A stretch of 11,957 bases of DNA from NCBI GenBank assembly GCA_021413405.1, contig JAIOQL010000163.1, positions 1-11,957 of the forward strand. The letters are read 5' to 3'. Both the position numbers and the translations under genes were made by a program. The notes under the pieces are model-generated. The model was not told the DNA's origin and made no database searches. It saw only the letters and a list, made by a program, of their open reading frames with translations. Position 1 is the stretch's first letter; each line of letters begins with the position of its first letter. This document shows, piece by piece, positions 1 through 7,011 of the stretch. This DNA comes from Leptospira sp. Its GTDB lineage: Bacteria > Spirochaetota > Leptospiria > Leptospirales > Leptospiraceae.

Positions 1-1
1 T

Positions 2-520
2 TTCAAGAAAAAGATCAATGAACTGACGATTCAGGATAAAGGAAGCGCAGAAATCCGGGACTACATCAAACTCAGACAAACCCGACCTTTTGTTGTAAAA
101 GAACAGGGATTTTTAATTCCAAAGAAAAGTATTTTCAATAAGGTGATTGGAGATAGTCATCTTGAATTATTATTCGCCTCATTCCTTGAAAACTACCCGG
201 ACGTGATTTCTTATGTGAAGAACTATTTTGCCGTCCACTTTAACCTCGATTATGTAAATGCGGACGGGAATATTTCTAATTACTATCCGGATTTTATTGT
301 AAAGGCGAATGAAAAGGAAATCTACATTGTTGAGACGAAGGGGCTCGAAGACTTGGATGTCCCCTTAAAAATGGATCGATTGAAAACATGGTGTATCGAT
401 ATTAACAAATCTCAGAAAAAACAAAAGTTTGGTTTTATTTTCGTTGAAGAAGATGAATTTGATAAGTATAAACCGAAGTCTTTTTCTGAATTAAAGAATA
501 ATTTCAAGAAGTATCAATAG
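2..520 (+). CDS. C-terminal part of a type III restriction-like/helicase subunit with PD-(D/E)XK nuclease (partial, 5' end outside window)
   Basis: The reading frame is open from base 2 to the TAG at 518-520, so this is the last ~172 residues of a longer gene entering from the left. A GTG at 143 could be taken as a start, but the frame continues upstream without a stop. The visible part carries YYPDFIVK followed by IYIVETKG. This is the PD...(D/E)xK pattern of the PD-(D/E)XK nuclease fold, with the Asp of PDF and the Glu and Lys of ETK as metal-binding and catalytic residues. This arrangement is typical of the C-terminal endonuclease domain of type III restriction Res subunits and related DEAD/DEAH helicase-nucleases. 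No helicase motif is visible because the N-terminal part is missing. The gene is AT-rich relative to the right half of the window. It is followed 46 bp later by another nuclease-family gene, which suggests a defence-type segment. Fold call fairly sure; exact family less so. Confidence 0.75.
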   Translation, partial: FKKKINELTIQDKGSAEIRDYIKLRQTRPFVVKEQGFLIPKKSIFNKVIGDSHLELLFASFLENYPDVISYVKNYFAVHFNLDYVNADGNISNYYPDFIVKANEKEIYIVETKGLEDLDVPLKMDRLKTWCIDINKSQKKQKFGFIFVEEDEFDKYKPKSFSELKNNFKKYQ

Positions 521-566
521 AAGCTAAGGATCGATATACAAAAGATAATTCTTAGATTACTTAGAA

Positions 567-1689
567 ATGAAAGTTAAGACTTCGAAACAGACCGGCATCT
601 CCCCAACTACTTACCATTCCCTACTAAAAGACATTTCGCAAATCTATGAAGTCGCGCTGAGTGACGGAAACGAAAACTGGAACAAAGCTGCGCTTTATTC
701 GAATTGGAAAATTGGAGAGAGAATTGTAAAGATAGAGCAGGGGAACAATGAGAGGGCAGCGTACGGTGACAGGATTCTAAAAGAACTGTCTCGGGATTTG
801 AACAGAAAATTTGGGAAAGGATTCTCTGAAAGAAATCTGCGATATATGCGGAAGTTTTATCAGTTGTATGAAGCGAAGGAGATTCATCCTGAGCTAATGT
901 GGGCTCATTATATTCTATTGATATTGATTCAGGATGCGAAAGTGCGTGCGGCACTTGAAAAGAAGGCAATCAGTGAAGGTTTGTCTCCAGGAGAATTTAA
1001 GAAATTTGTTGATAAGGTTGCTGCCGGGCAGTCTGGGAAAGCAGGCGATGAAAGGGAAGAAAAACCAATAAAAGACAGGTTGAAAAGGCCCTTGATGGGG
1101 CTTTATACATACCGTATTTCCCGAAATTTATCGCCTGATTTGGCAAATGGATTGCCAAATGTGGACTTGGGGTTCTCCGTTGTTGTTGAAAGTACGTTAG
1201 GCGACATCGGCAAGCTAAGGGTTTGAGCTGTGGACCGGGTAGTGAAGAAAGGAAAGGTTTTTTCGTTCGAGACTGGCGCTAATCTCAAAGAGCTTTTTAC
1301 TTACAAGGTTTACCTGGAGAAGGGGCGAGTGCCCGGCTAAAGACACACAGGCCTGAAAGACGCACGTAGTGCGGGGGATGGTGACACTCTTGTTGTTAAT
1401 ATCGATTTGGGTTTTATAATATTTTTAGAGCAACGGTTGAGATTTAGAGATGTTGATGCGCCTGAGATTGGTGCAAAGAAAGGGATGGCTTCGAAAAGAT
1501 TTGTCGAGTCGACGGTCAAGGATTGTAAGTTTTTTGATTTTCAAAACTCATGGGAGTGAGAAGTATGATCGGTATTTGGTGGATATGTTTTATCTGAAGA
1601 ATGAAGCGAGGGAAGGGAAAGTTTTGGAGAAAGGAATATTTTTAAACAACGAGTTACTTGGTGAAGGTTTCGCGGAGCCTGTGATTTGA
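567..1689 (+). pseudogene. DUF1016 N-terminal domain fused to SNase-like (thermonuclease) domains, broken by stops, insertion and frameshift
   Basis: Residues ~15-150 of the first reading frame (567-1226) match the DUF1016/YhcG N-terminal domain (YSNWKIGERIV, GKGFSERNLRYMRKFYQLY). The frame stops at TGA 1224-1226. The same frame continues through KGKVFSFETGANLKELFTYKV...LEK, is interrupted at 1323-1376 by a hairpin-bearing segment containing TAA (1338), and resumes as GDGDTLVV...RLRFRDVDAPEIGAKKG. Near 1540 it shifts to frame 1 (1450 register) and continues as THGSEKYDRYLVDMFYL...NNELLGEGFAE to the TGA at 1687-1689. The SNase hallmarks are still recognisable: the DGD metal ligands, the Arg and Glu of RLRFRDVDAPE, and the Arg of EKYDRYL. 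So the intact ancestor was a DUF1016-SNase fusion, presumably a nuclease. The usual HYR-LLSI stretch reads HYILLILI here, a further sign of drift. Spans several lesions, so a functional product is unlikely. Confidence 0.8.
1323..1376. repeat. Small hairpin-rich insertion inside the SNase-like domain
   Basis: This segment separates LEK from GDGDT, which are nearly adjacent (YLEK-VV-DGDT) in family members as I recall them, so about 48 extra bases are inferred. It contains GGGC-GAGT-GCCC and GCAC-GTA-GTGC hairpins and an in-frame TAA. The 8-mer GCGAGTGC (1325-1332) recurs at 1907-1914 in the spacer repeat, suggesting one repeat family. The length keeps the reading frame. Confidence 0.55.
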
Positions 1690-1871
1690 AAAAAATATTT
1701 GTTTTTGTAGTAATTTACATCGCGATATTTCTAACTTTCCTAAAGCATGATATGATAAGACACGATCAATCTTTCAATGATTCATGGGTTGAAGCTGCGC
1801 TCGGAAGTTTTGTTTTTTCTTGTGTGCTGGGCGTAGTCATATTTTTTGTCACCAGATGGAAGAACAAATGA
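1686..1871 (+). CDS. Small two-helix membrane protein of unknown function (61 aa)
   Basis: The TTG start at 1686 overlaps the TGA of the preceding SNase-like gene (TTGA). A GGAG at 1674-1677 lies 8 bases upstream, which supports this start. Residues ~3-19 and ~37-56 form two hydrophobic stretches separated by a polar, charged loop (KHDMIRHDQSFND). The protein ends in the basic tail RWKNK, so an N-in/C-in hairpin in the inner membrane is plausible. I do not recognise a family. The start-stop overlap suggests it was originally co-translated with the DUF1016-SNase gene and may be an accessory of it. The coding case rests on the ribosome-binding site and the clean hydrophobic pattern; short length leaves doubt. 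Confidence 0.5.
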   Translation: MKKIFVFVVIYIAIFLTFLKHDMIRHDQSFNDSWVEAALGSFVFSCVLGVVIFFVTRWKNK

Positions 1872-1885
1872 TTTCAATTCGCGTT

Positions 1886-1960
1886 AGGGATGGTAGGGAT
1901 CGCGAAGCGAGTGCGAAGCACCGTAGCGGGAGCGTAGTCCCGAACAGCCCGCCGGTGATT
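1886..1960. repeat. Dispersed hairpin-rich repeat (REP-like)
   Basis: A run of short imperfect palindromes: GTGC-GAA-GCAC at 1911-1921 and CGGGA-GCGTAG-TCCCG at 1927-1942, followed by a GC-rich CAGCCCGCCGG tail. It is more GC-rich than its surroundings and shares GCGAGTGC with the insertion in the upstream pseudogene. I associate this style of repeat with intergenic DNA of pathogenic Leptospira, from memory only. The open frame running through it (1820-2050) is probably not a gene. Confidence 0.55.
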
Positions 1961-2078
1961 GGGGAGAAGTTTTTTGATTCGAATGGAGGATTGGCGGATA
2001 ACGTACGTGTCCGGAACGCCCTCCTGAAAACCCAGAAAAAAGTTCCATGAGTGTGACGGTTCGCAGCTGATTTGTTGC

Positions 2079-2117
2079 GAATAATCTTAAGGGCGCCTCG
2101 AATCCTTAAGATTATTC
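2079..2117. repeat. Perfect 14-bp inverted repeat with 11-nt loop, possible bidirectional transcript end
   Basis: GAATAATCTTAAGG at 2079-2092 is exactly complementary to CCTTAAGATTATTC at 2104-2117, with an 11-base loop. It lies between convergent genes, where a shared terminator would be expected. The stem is AT-rich and no T-run follows on either strand, so it is not a classical intrinsic terminator. It may be a repeat element instead. Confidence 0.5.
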
Positions 2118-2160
2118 TCTATTGGGCTTGCTATTGCATTATATCTCGAATAACAGAAAT

Positions 2161-2928
2161 CTACATTCCCTCCTGGTTTGCGCTGTCCCAATTCCGGGGA
2201 GCCAAACAAAGAGCTGCTGCGATTGCCAGTAATCTTATTGATTCCGATTCGAAAATAGCCGTCATAACCTTGAACGCCCGTGTCATCCTCTTGAGTCGCC
2301 AGGTCATTACTATACAGTTTTCTCCAACTTTTGGACGTTCTATAATCCTGCCGCATATTTTGCTTAACACAATTAGACGTGGATCATCTGAGACAGCTGA
2401 AAATCCACCGGGACAATCCAGGGCTCCCCAAATTGCCGCATCCCTAATAAAACCATTTTGTGATGCGATTGTTTCGTCCGGTAACCAATGTCCCACCAGG
2501 AGGTTATCAAATCCAATTTGCTCGGGAGCGGGGCCAACAAATATTCGCATGCCGTCGTTCACTTCTCGTTTTGGCCCGCACACAAAACATGTGGGAAATG
2601 GATGAGTTGTAAATCCCGCATAAAGAACCGACATCTTTTTAGCGTCATCCAAATCAGGGACCACGGGTAAATTGTATTCCGGGAAATCCTCGTCCGGGAT
2701 TGATTTTAACGTTGCGAGGGCTTTTTTTGAGTCGTTGAAAATCGTTCCTCGAAGTCCTTTTTCGGATTCTATAATTATGGACGTCTCGACTGGAGTCGGG
2801 TTCAATAAACGTATTTCGGCCGCGTCGGTTCCCACAGCCTCGACGAGTAGGCCCGCGGTGAAACCACCATTGCCGGTTTTTGGCGGACCGCAAAATCTCT
2901 TCGACAATACTGTATTATAAATTTTCAT
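2161..2928 (-). CDS. Hotdog-fold/thioesterase-like protein with CFVCGP motif (255 aa)
   Basis: I place the start at the ATG 2928-2926, preceded by GGAAG (2940-2936) with 7-base spacing. The frame is open 60 bases further upstream, but that part has no such signal. The protein has HPFPTCFVCGP at ~109-119, then NDGMRIFVGP, GHWLP and WGALDCPGG (~167-175). This pattern is known to me from uncharacterised PaaI/thioesterase-like hotdog proteins of actinobacteria and others, in which the CxxCG stretch and the ALDCPG segment are conserved. The C-terminal LLAIAAALCLAP looks like the family's usual last strand, so the protein appears complete. Its ATG overlaps the TGA of the methyltransferase gene (ATGA), so the two are probably translated together and may act on related sulfur or acyl substrates. 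The substrate is unknown. Confidence 0.7.
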   Translation of the reverse strand: MKIYNTVLSKRFCGPPKTGNGGFTAGLLVEAVGTDAAEIRLLNPTPVETSIIIESEKGLRGTIFNDSKKALATLKSIPDEDFPEYNLPVVPDLDDAKKMSVLYAGFTTHPFPTCFVCGPKREVNDGMRIFVGPAPEQIGFDNLLVGHWLPDETIASQNGFIRDAAIWGALDCPGGFSAVSDDPRLIVLSKICGRIIERPKVGENCIVMTWRLKRMTRAFKVMTAIFESESIRLLAIAAALCLAPRNWDSANQEGM

Positions 2929-3722
2929 ATATTTTCTTCCTTTATTAATTTTTTTGCAGCTTTTTGTTTTCGTATAAAAAAAGGCCAAAGCATGGGAACT
3001 TCACGTTTATATCGCAGGTAGTTTTCGCCAAAAGTGCGGATCAAATCTATTTCTTCAAACGATGTTCCTATAACGATATAAAGCGTCATACCTACGGAGA
3101 GAATTAAATGACCTATATTCATCAGTGGTGTACTCCAAAGAATCAAAATCATTCCGAGCATCATCGGATGACGTACGAATTTGTAAAGTGACGGAGTGGC
3201 GAATCCTGCCGTGGTTGATTGAGTTTTCATACAATAATTCCAGGCCTGCCGTAAGCCGAAAAGTTCAAAGTGATCTATCAAAAAAGTCGAAACAACGACT
3301 AAAGCAAAACCTATCGTAAAAATTACATAGATTGAATATTTCCCGAAATTACTTTGAATATCCCAAAGCTCGAAATGGATGGGGATGGGCTGCCATAGAC
3401 ATGAGAGCGCGATTAAAGTAATACTTACGATGAAAACGTAAAAACTCCTTTCAATCGGTAGCGGTAATATCTGGCGCCAATACTTTTTGAAACCGGTTCT
3501 GGCCATGACGCTATGAGGGATTCCAAAGATTGCTACTAGTCCAATATCGAAACAAATCGACTCGACTAGTCCAACGTGAAATTCGAATGCAATAACGTCC
3601 CGGAAATGGGTGATATCGAGTAGAAGGAGAACAAAAACAATCGTACTAAAAAGGTAGATTATATAAGAAATCAAAGCAAACAATAGATAGGTAAGTCGTG
3701 TAAATATATTATCTGTAGACAA
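2925..3722 (-). CDS. mddA: MddA-like methanethiol S-methyltransferase, integral membrane (NnrU/isoprenylcysteine methyltransferase superfamily)
   Basis: About five hydrophobic segments span this ~265-residue protein. Family marks include HSVMAR (70-75), RSFYV followed by WQPIP, LYKFVRHPMMLGMILILW (the RHP motif of this membrane methyltransferase superfamily, ~179-196) and SFEEIDLIRTFGENYLRYK (~221-239), whose Glu-Glu pair is typical. MddA enzymes transfer a methyl group from S-adenosylmethionine to methanethiol to give dimethyl sulfide. The frame also opens at a TTG at 3734. The better start is TTG 3722-3720, because GGAGG (3732-3728) sits five bases before it and lies inside the longer version. 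Its stop overlaps the downstream hotdog gene, and a MarR regulator is divergent. Family membership is strong; methanethiol as substrate is inferred from similarity. Confidence 0.75.
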   Translation of the reverse strand: MSTDNIFTRLTYLLFALISYIIYLFSTIVFVLLLLDITHFRDVIAFEFHVGLVESICFDIGLVAIFGIPHSVMARTGFKKYWRQILPLPIERSFYVFIVSITLIALSCLWQPIPIHFELWDIQSNFGKYSIYVIFTIGFALVVVSTFLIDHFELFGLRQAWNYCMKTQSTTAGFATPSLYKFVRHPMMLGMILILWSTPLMNIGHLILSVGMTLYIVIGTSFEEIDLIRTFGENYLRYKREVPMLWPFFIRKQKAAKKLIKEENI

Positions 3723-3734
3723 ATCTACCTCCAA

Positions 3735-3976
3735 AATCCTTGGTATTCAAAGCTTTTTTAAGATTCACAACTAAGGTAGGAGAACATCAAACATTGGTGT
3801 CAATGAGAAATCATGAATACTTGTTTGTAGATTGAAAATATTGCTTGGCACTCAATGTAAATTTTGAGAGATAAGAACCTGTCCCTAAAGGGCAGAACCT
3901 TGTAGCTTATAATCATGTTTTTTCGAAACTTTGTAAATCTTATAAATTAGGGAAAGGAAATGGAGAACGGAAAAGA
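3735..3976. promoter_or_regulatory. Divergent mddA/marR regulatory region with candidate operators
   Basis: A non-coding spacer between divergent genes. It contains the perfect inverted repeat CATTG-GTGT-CAATG (3792-3805), a looser pair CTCAA...TTGAG (3851-3868), and CCCTAAAGGG (3882-3891 region) flanked by direct AGAACCT copies at 3874-3880 and 3894-3900. TATAAT at 3908-3913 and TATAAA at 3941-3946 could be -10 boxes for marR, but no good -35 lies at the right spacing. MarR proteins commonly bind such palindromes in the spacer shared with their target. Which of these is the operator cannot be settled by eye. Confidence 0.45.
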
Positions 3977-4393
3977 ATGAAACAGGATAGATTGCTGGTA
4001 CTGATTACGGCATTACGGGATCAAATTCTCGACGAAGTGAAAAAAGATTATTTTCGTTTCGGGTTAACCAACATAACTCCTGCGATGGGCGCTGTTCTTT
4101 GTGCACTCAAAAACGATCGTCCCCAATCCATGAAAGAGATAGCAAAGCAAATTTTTAGAGACCAGTCTAGCGTTACTCCCTTGGTGCAAAAGCTGGTCGA
4201 TTTAAGTTTCGTAATTCAGGAGCGTTCGCCATCAGATGCAAGAGAATACCAGGTTCGACTAACGGCGACCGGGAAAACTACACGCTTGAAAATAATTAGA
4301 GCAGGCAGAAGAATGAATACCCGTTTGTATCGCGGCATATCAGCTGTCGATCGAAAACGTCTTATTTCGCTACTGGCTCAATTGAAAAAGTAA
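3977..4393 (+). CDS. MarR-family transcriptional regulator (138 aa)
   Basis: The length and layout fit the MarR family: N-terminal dimer helix, winged helix-turn-helix at ~50-80 (SMKEIAKQIFRDQSSVTPLVQKL is the recognition-helix region), a charged wing (RSPSDAREYQVRLTATGK, ~83-100) and a C-terminal dimer helix. The ATG follows a purine-rich GGAGAACGGAAAAGA leader. MarR proteins usually repress a neighbouring divergent operon until a small ligand releases them. Here the divergent pair is the MddA-like methyltransferase and the hotdog protein, so these are the likely targets, with a thiol or hydrophobic ligand possible but unproven. No cysteine sits in the recognition region to suggest a peroxide sensor; the only Cys is C42. 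The protein is complete and ends 33 bases before the convergent lipoprotein gene. Confidence 0.85.
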   Translation: MKQDRLLVLITALRDQILDEVKKDYFRFGLTNITPAMGAVLCALKNDRPQSMKEIAKQIFRDQSSVTPLVQKLVDLSFVIQERSPSDAREYQVRLTATGKTTRLKIIRAGRRMNTRLYRGISAVDRKRLISLLAQLKK

Positions 4394-4426
4394 ATGTTCA
4401 GGCAAATATCGATCTGGGATTTAATT

Positions 4427-5002
4427 TTATTTCGCTGCTTTTGCTTTTTGTACGATAGCCGCTTTTCCTCCGGGATAATTTGCGTGCAATTCACACTGGC
4501 ATTCTTCCCAGCTTCCCGGTTTTTTATCCGGCTCAGGGCCAATCCCCGTTGGTTCGCAGTTTTGAATATTGAATGATTTTATTGCTGAAAAATTTTCTGA
4601 AGCGAACGTGGTACAGAAGGAACTTTCCTCTTCGGGATGACAGAGACCGGCTTCAGTCATTGAAGTCATGAACAACAGTTTTGAGAGTTCACTCTTTCCC
4701 TGGATTTTCGCTGCATCTCTGCATGTTGTTTGCATCATAGTTTGTTGCCCCCTCTCGATTGCATTCGGAGAAGCTTTTGCTGTGTATTGCAAATAGAACC
4801 AGTCTTTTTGTTCTTCTGGTTTAGGAGTTTTCCCTGATTGTTTTGTTTCGGGAGAAAAATCCCAATAGCCCGTTATCTTTGCGTTTTGAGAGGAATTTTC
4901 TTTTGAATTGCCGCCTGCACAACTGATTGTTGTGATTAATAAAAGGATGACAATTCCGGTAATCGTGTTTTTAGAATTAATCTGACTTCGTTTTTTTATC
5001 AA
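4427..5002 (-). CDS. Cysteine-rich spirochaetal lipoprotein of unknown function (191 aa)
   Basis: The N-terminus is basic (MIKKRSQ), followed by a hydrophobic core (GIVILLLITTISC) ending in a spirochaete-type lipobox with the lipidated Cys at ~28. The mature part starts with a Ser/Asn-rich linker (GGNSKENSSQN) and has six further Cys residues (TTCRD, LCHPE, FCTT, NCEP, CQCEL), consistent with disulfides in an exported protein. I do not recognise the domain. The start is TTG 5002-5000, overlapping the TGA of the rel/spoT gene (TTGA), with AAGGA upstream, so it is probably coupled to the end of rel. Its link to (p)ppGpp metabolism is positional only. It may be surface or periplasm-facing. Confidence 0.75.
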   Translation of the reverse strand: MIKKRSQINSKNTITGIVILLLITTISCAGGNSKENSSQNAKITGYWDFSPETKQSGKTPKPEEQKDWFYLQYTAKASPNAIERGQQTMMQTTCRDAAKIQGKSELSKLLFMTSMTEAGLCHPEEESSFCTTFASENFSAIKSFNIQNCEPTGIGPEPDKKPGSWEECQCELHANYPGGKAAIVQKAKAAK

Positions 5003-7011
5003 TTTGTCCTTACCCTTTCTGCATAGATAATATTATTCAGTGCCTTCAGGCTATCAAGTATTTCCTGGAGCTGGTCCAGGTGTTCGACTTCGATCAGGAA
5101 TTTTGCCGTAATTGTACCGTTCTGGGATGATGTTGCTCCTGCTTCGAGGATATTCGTTTCTGTTTTCGATATGCATTCAACCATTTCAAGATAGATGCCC
5201 TGCCGGTCGGACGCTTTTACTTCTATGCGTACCGGGATTGGCTCATTGACTCCATCCCATCTCACCGGAACCATTCTCATCAGGTCGGTTTGTTTTTTCG
5301 CAGTTTCGCATGTGCTTTTGTGAACGCTTACGCCCCGTCCTCTTGTTATGAATCCGATAATATCGTCACCGGGTAGAGGTGCGCAGCATCCGGAAAGCCT
5401 GACCATTATGTCTTTGATTCCGGCAACGACTACGGTTACTTTTTTATTTTTATCTTTTTTCTTTTCGGATCTGTTCTTACGGAGCAGCTCCAGTTCTTTG
5501 CTGCTGATCTGTGGAGCTACAGGATCCGGGGATGAAGCAATTTCTATGGCTGCTTCATCCTGGATTTTCCGGAAATATTGACGAAGCTTTTGTCTTGCTG
5601 AAGAGGTTTTTACAATCCGGAGCCAGATAGGAGAAGGCTTGTTTTTTTTATCGGCGATGATTTCGATCTGGTCACCGGATTTTAATTCGGTGCGAAGAGG
5701 AACCATTCTTCCGCTGATTTTTGCTCCTTTCGCCTGGAGGCCGACATCTGTGTGAATACGAAAAGCATAATCCAGGATCGTGGAACCTTTCGGGAGTTCG
5801 ATGATGTCACCTTTTGGCGTAAAAACAAAAACTTCATCTTCATGCAGATCCGAAGCGAGATCCTCCAGGAATTCCTTCGGATCGAGATCCGAATCTTCCC
5901 AGGATTTCAGACGTTCGATCCATTTTGGTGTAAGGTTTCCGTCGGATGTACCGTTACTCTTTCCTTCTTTGTATGCCCAATGCGCCGCGATCCCATATTC
6001 AGCGGTCTTATTCATTTCCTGTGTCCGGATCTGAACTTCCATTGGCTTTCCATCCGGACCAATCACTGTAGTGTGGAGACTCTGGTAGAGATTCGTTTTT
6101 GGTGTAGCAATATAATCTTTGAAGCGTCCAGGAATCGGAGTCCACAATGTATGAACAATCCCGAGCACTCCGTAACAATCACGGATCTCGTCTGCGATGA
6201 TCCGGACTGCTCTCAAATCAAAAATCTCATTGAATGTTTTTTCTTTGAGCTTCATTTTTCTGTAAATGGAATAGAAATGTTTTGCCCTCCCCTCAATTTG
6301 CGCCTGGATATTTATTTCTGATAGACGTTGCTTCAGAATGATTTTTATTTTTTCAATGTAACCATCCCGTTCTGATTTTTTTGAAGAAACCTGTTTTTTA
6401 ATTTCCTGGTATTCTTCGGGATGAAGCACCTGAAGCGCAAGATCTTCCAGCTCAAATTTAATTTTGTAGATACCGAGTCTTCCTGCCATCGGAGCATAAA
6501 GCGAAAGAGTTTCGCTCGCGATCCTTTCCTTTTTTTCCGGGGACTGAAATTTCAAAGTCCTCATGTTGTGCGTTTTATCCGCGAGCTTAATCAGGATAAC
6601 GCGAATGTCCCGGATTGTCGCAACAAGCATTTTTCGGATGTTTTCTGCCGCAACAGTCTCCTTGCTCTGGCTCTTGATCTGGGAAATTTTCGTTACACCT
6701 TCGACGAGGTTGGCGATTTCCTCTCCAAAATCCCTGATCATATCCTCTTTTGTATAACTTGTATCTTCAACAACGTCGTGCAAAAGGCCGGCCGAAATTA
6801 CTTTTTCATCCAGGCCTAGGTCAGTTAGGATATAGGCTACATTGAGCGGATGCACAATGTATGGTTCTCCGGAGAGCCTTTTTTGTCCGTCATGAGCTTT
6901 GTAGGCTACTTCGTACGCTTTTGTAACAAGCGATAGAGCATCGGCGCCTAACTTAGTTTTTACTGCACTAAAAAGTCCGGCACTGTCTATCGATTCTTTT
7001 GTAAATCCCAT
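4999..7011 (-). CDS. relA/spoT: Bifunctional (p)ppGpp synthetase/hydrolase, Rel/SpoT type (670 aa)
   Basis: Full-length RSH protein. The N-terminal HD hydrolase keeps its metal-site residues: H54, H78-D79, E82-D83 and D145 in LADKTHNM. The synthetase domain follows, with GRAKHFYSIYRKM (~241-253), FDLRAVRI (264-271), YQSLHTTV (309-316) and E325 in MEVQIRT. Its loop reads R296-F-K-D299, the RxKD signature of bifunctional enzymes rather than the ExDD of synthetase-only RelA. A TGS domain (~394-455), a Cys-containing zinc-finger-like region (SGCCAPLPGDD, ~540-550, and KSTC ~565-568) and a C-terminal ACT domain (~594-667) complete it. A lysine-rich stretch (KKKDKNKK, ~517-524) precedes the zinc-finger region. 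The ATG shares an A with the nadC stop (TAATG), with AAGG upstream. It controls the stringent response in the cytosol. Confidence 0.95.
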   Translation of the reverse strand: MGFTKESIDSAGLFSAVKTKLGADALSLVTKAYEVAYKAHDGQKRLSGEPYIVHPLNVAYILTDLGLDEKVISAGLLHDVVEDTSYTKEDMIRDFGEEIANLVEGVTKISQIKSQSKETVAAENIRKMLVATIRDIRVILIKLADKTHNMRTLKFQSPEKKERIASETLSLYAPMAGRLGIYKIKFELEDLALQVLHPEEYQEIKKQVSSKKSERDGYIEKIKIILKQRLSEINIQAQIEGRAKHFYSIYRKMKLKEKTFNEIFDLRAVRIIADEIRDCYGVLGIVHTLWTPIPGRFKDYIATPKTNLYQSLHTTVIGPDGKPMEVQIRTQEMNKTAEYGIAAHWAYKEGKSNGTSDGNLTPKWIERLKSWEDSDLDPKEFLEDLASDLHEDEVFVFTPKGDIIELPKGSTILDYAFRIHTDVGLQAKGAKISGRMVPLRTELKSGDQIEIIADKKNKPSPIWLRIVKTSSARQKLRQYFRKIQDEAAIEIASSPDPVAPQISSKELELLRKNRSEKKKDKNKKVTVVVAGIKDIMVRLSGCCAPLPGDDIIGFITRGRGVSVHKSTCETAKKQTDLMRMVPVRWDGVNEPIPVRIEVKASDRQGIYLEMVECISKTETNILEAGATSSQNGTITAKFLIEVEHLDQLQEILDSLKALNNIIYAERVRTN

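Larger units (their letters stand above)
1872..2160. other. Gene-free convergent spacer carrying two repeats
   Basis: About 290 bases between the + strand small membrane gene and the - strand hotdog gene. It holds the REP-like block (1886-1960) and a perfect inverted repeat (2079-2117). No convincing coding frame is seen: frames crossing it have repeat-like, low-complexity translations and no ribosome-binding site. Confidence 0.6.

Noticed and set aside
1820..2050. 76-aa open frame on the + strand after the small membrane protein
   Set aside because: It runs through the REP-like repeat, has no Shine-Dalgarno, and its translation reflects the palindromes rather than a protein family.
2072..2605. 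177-aa + strand frame opposite the hotdog gene
   Set aside because: The - strand frame has recognisable conserved motifs and a good start; the + frame is its shadow.
5752..6321. 189-aa + strand frame inside rel/spoT
   Set aside because: Antisense to the conserved synthetase domain, with no family resemblance and no ribosome-binding site.
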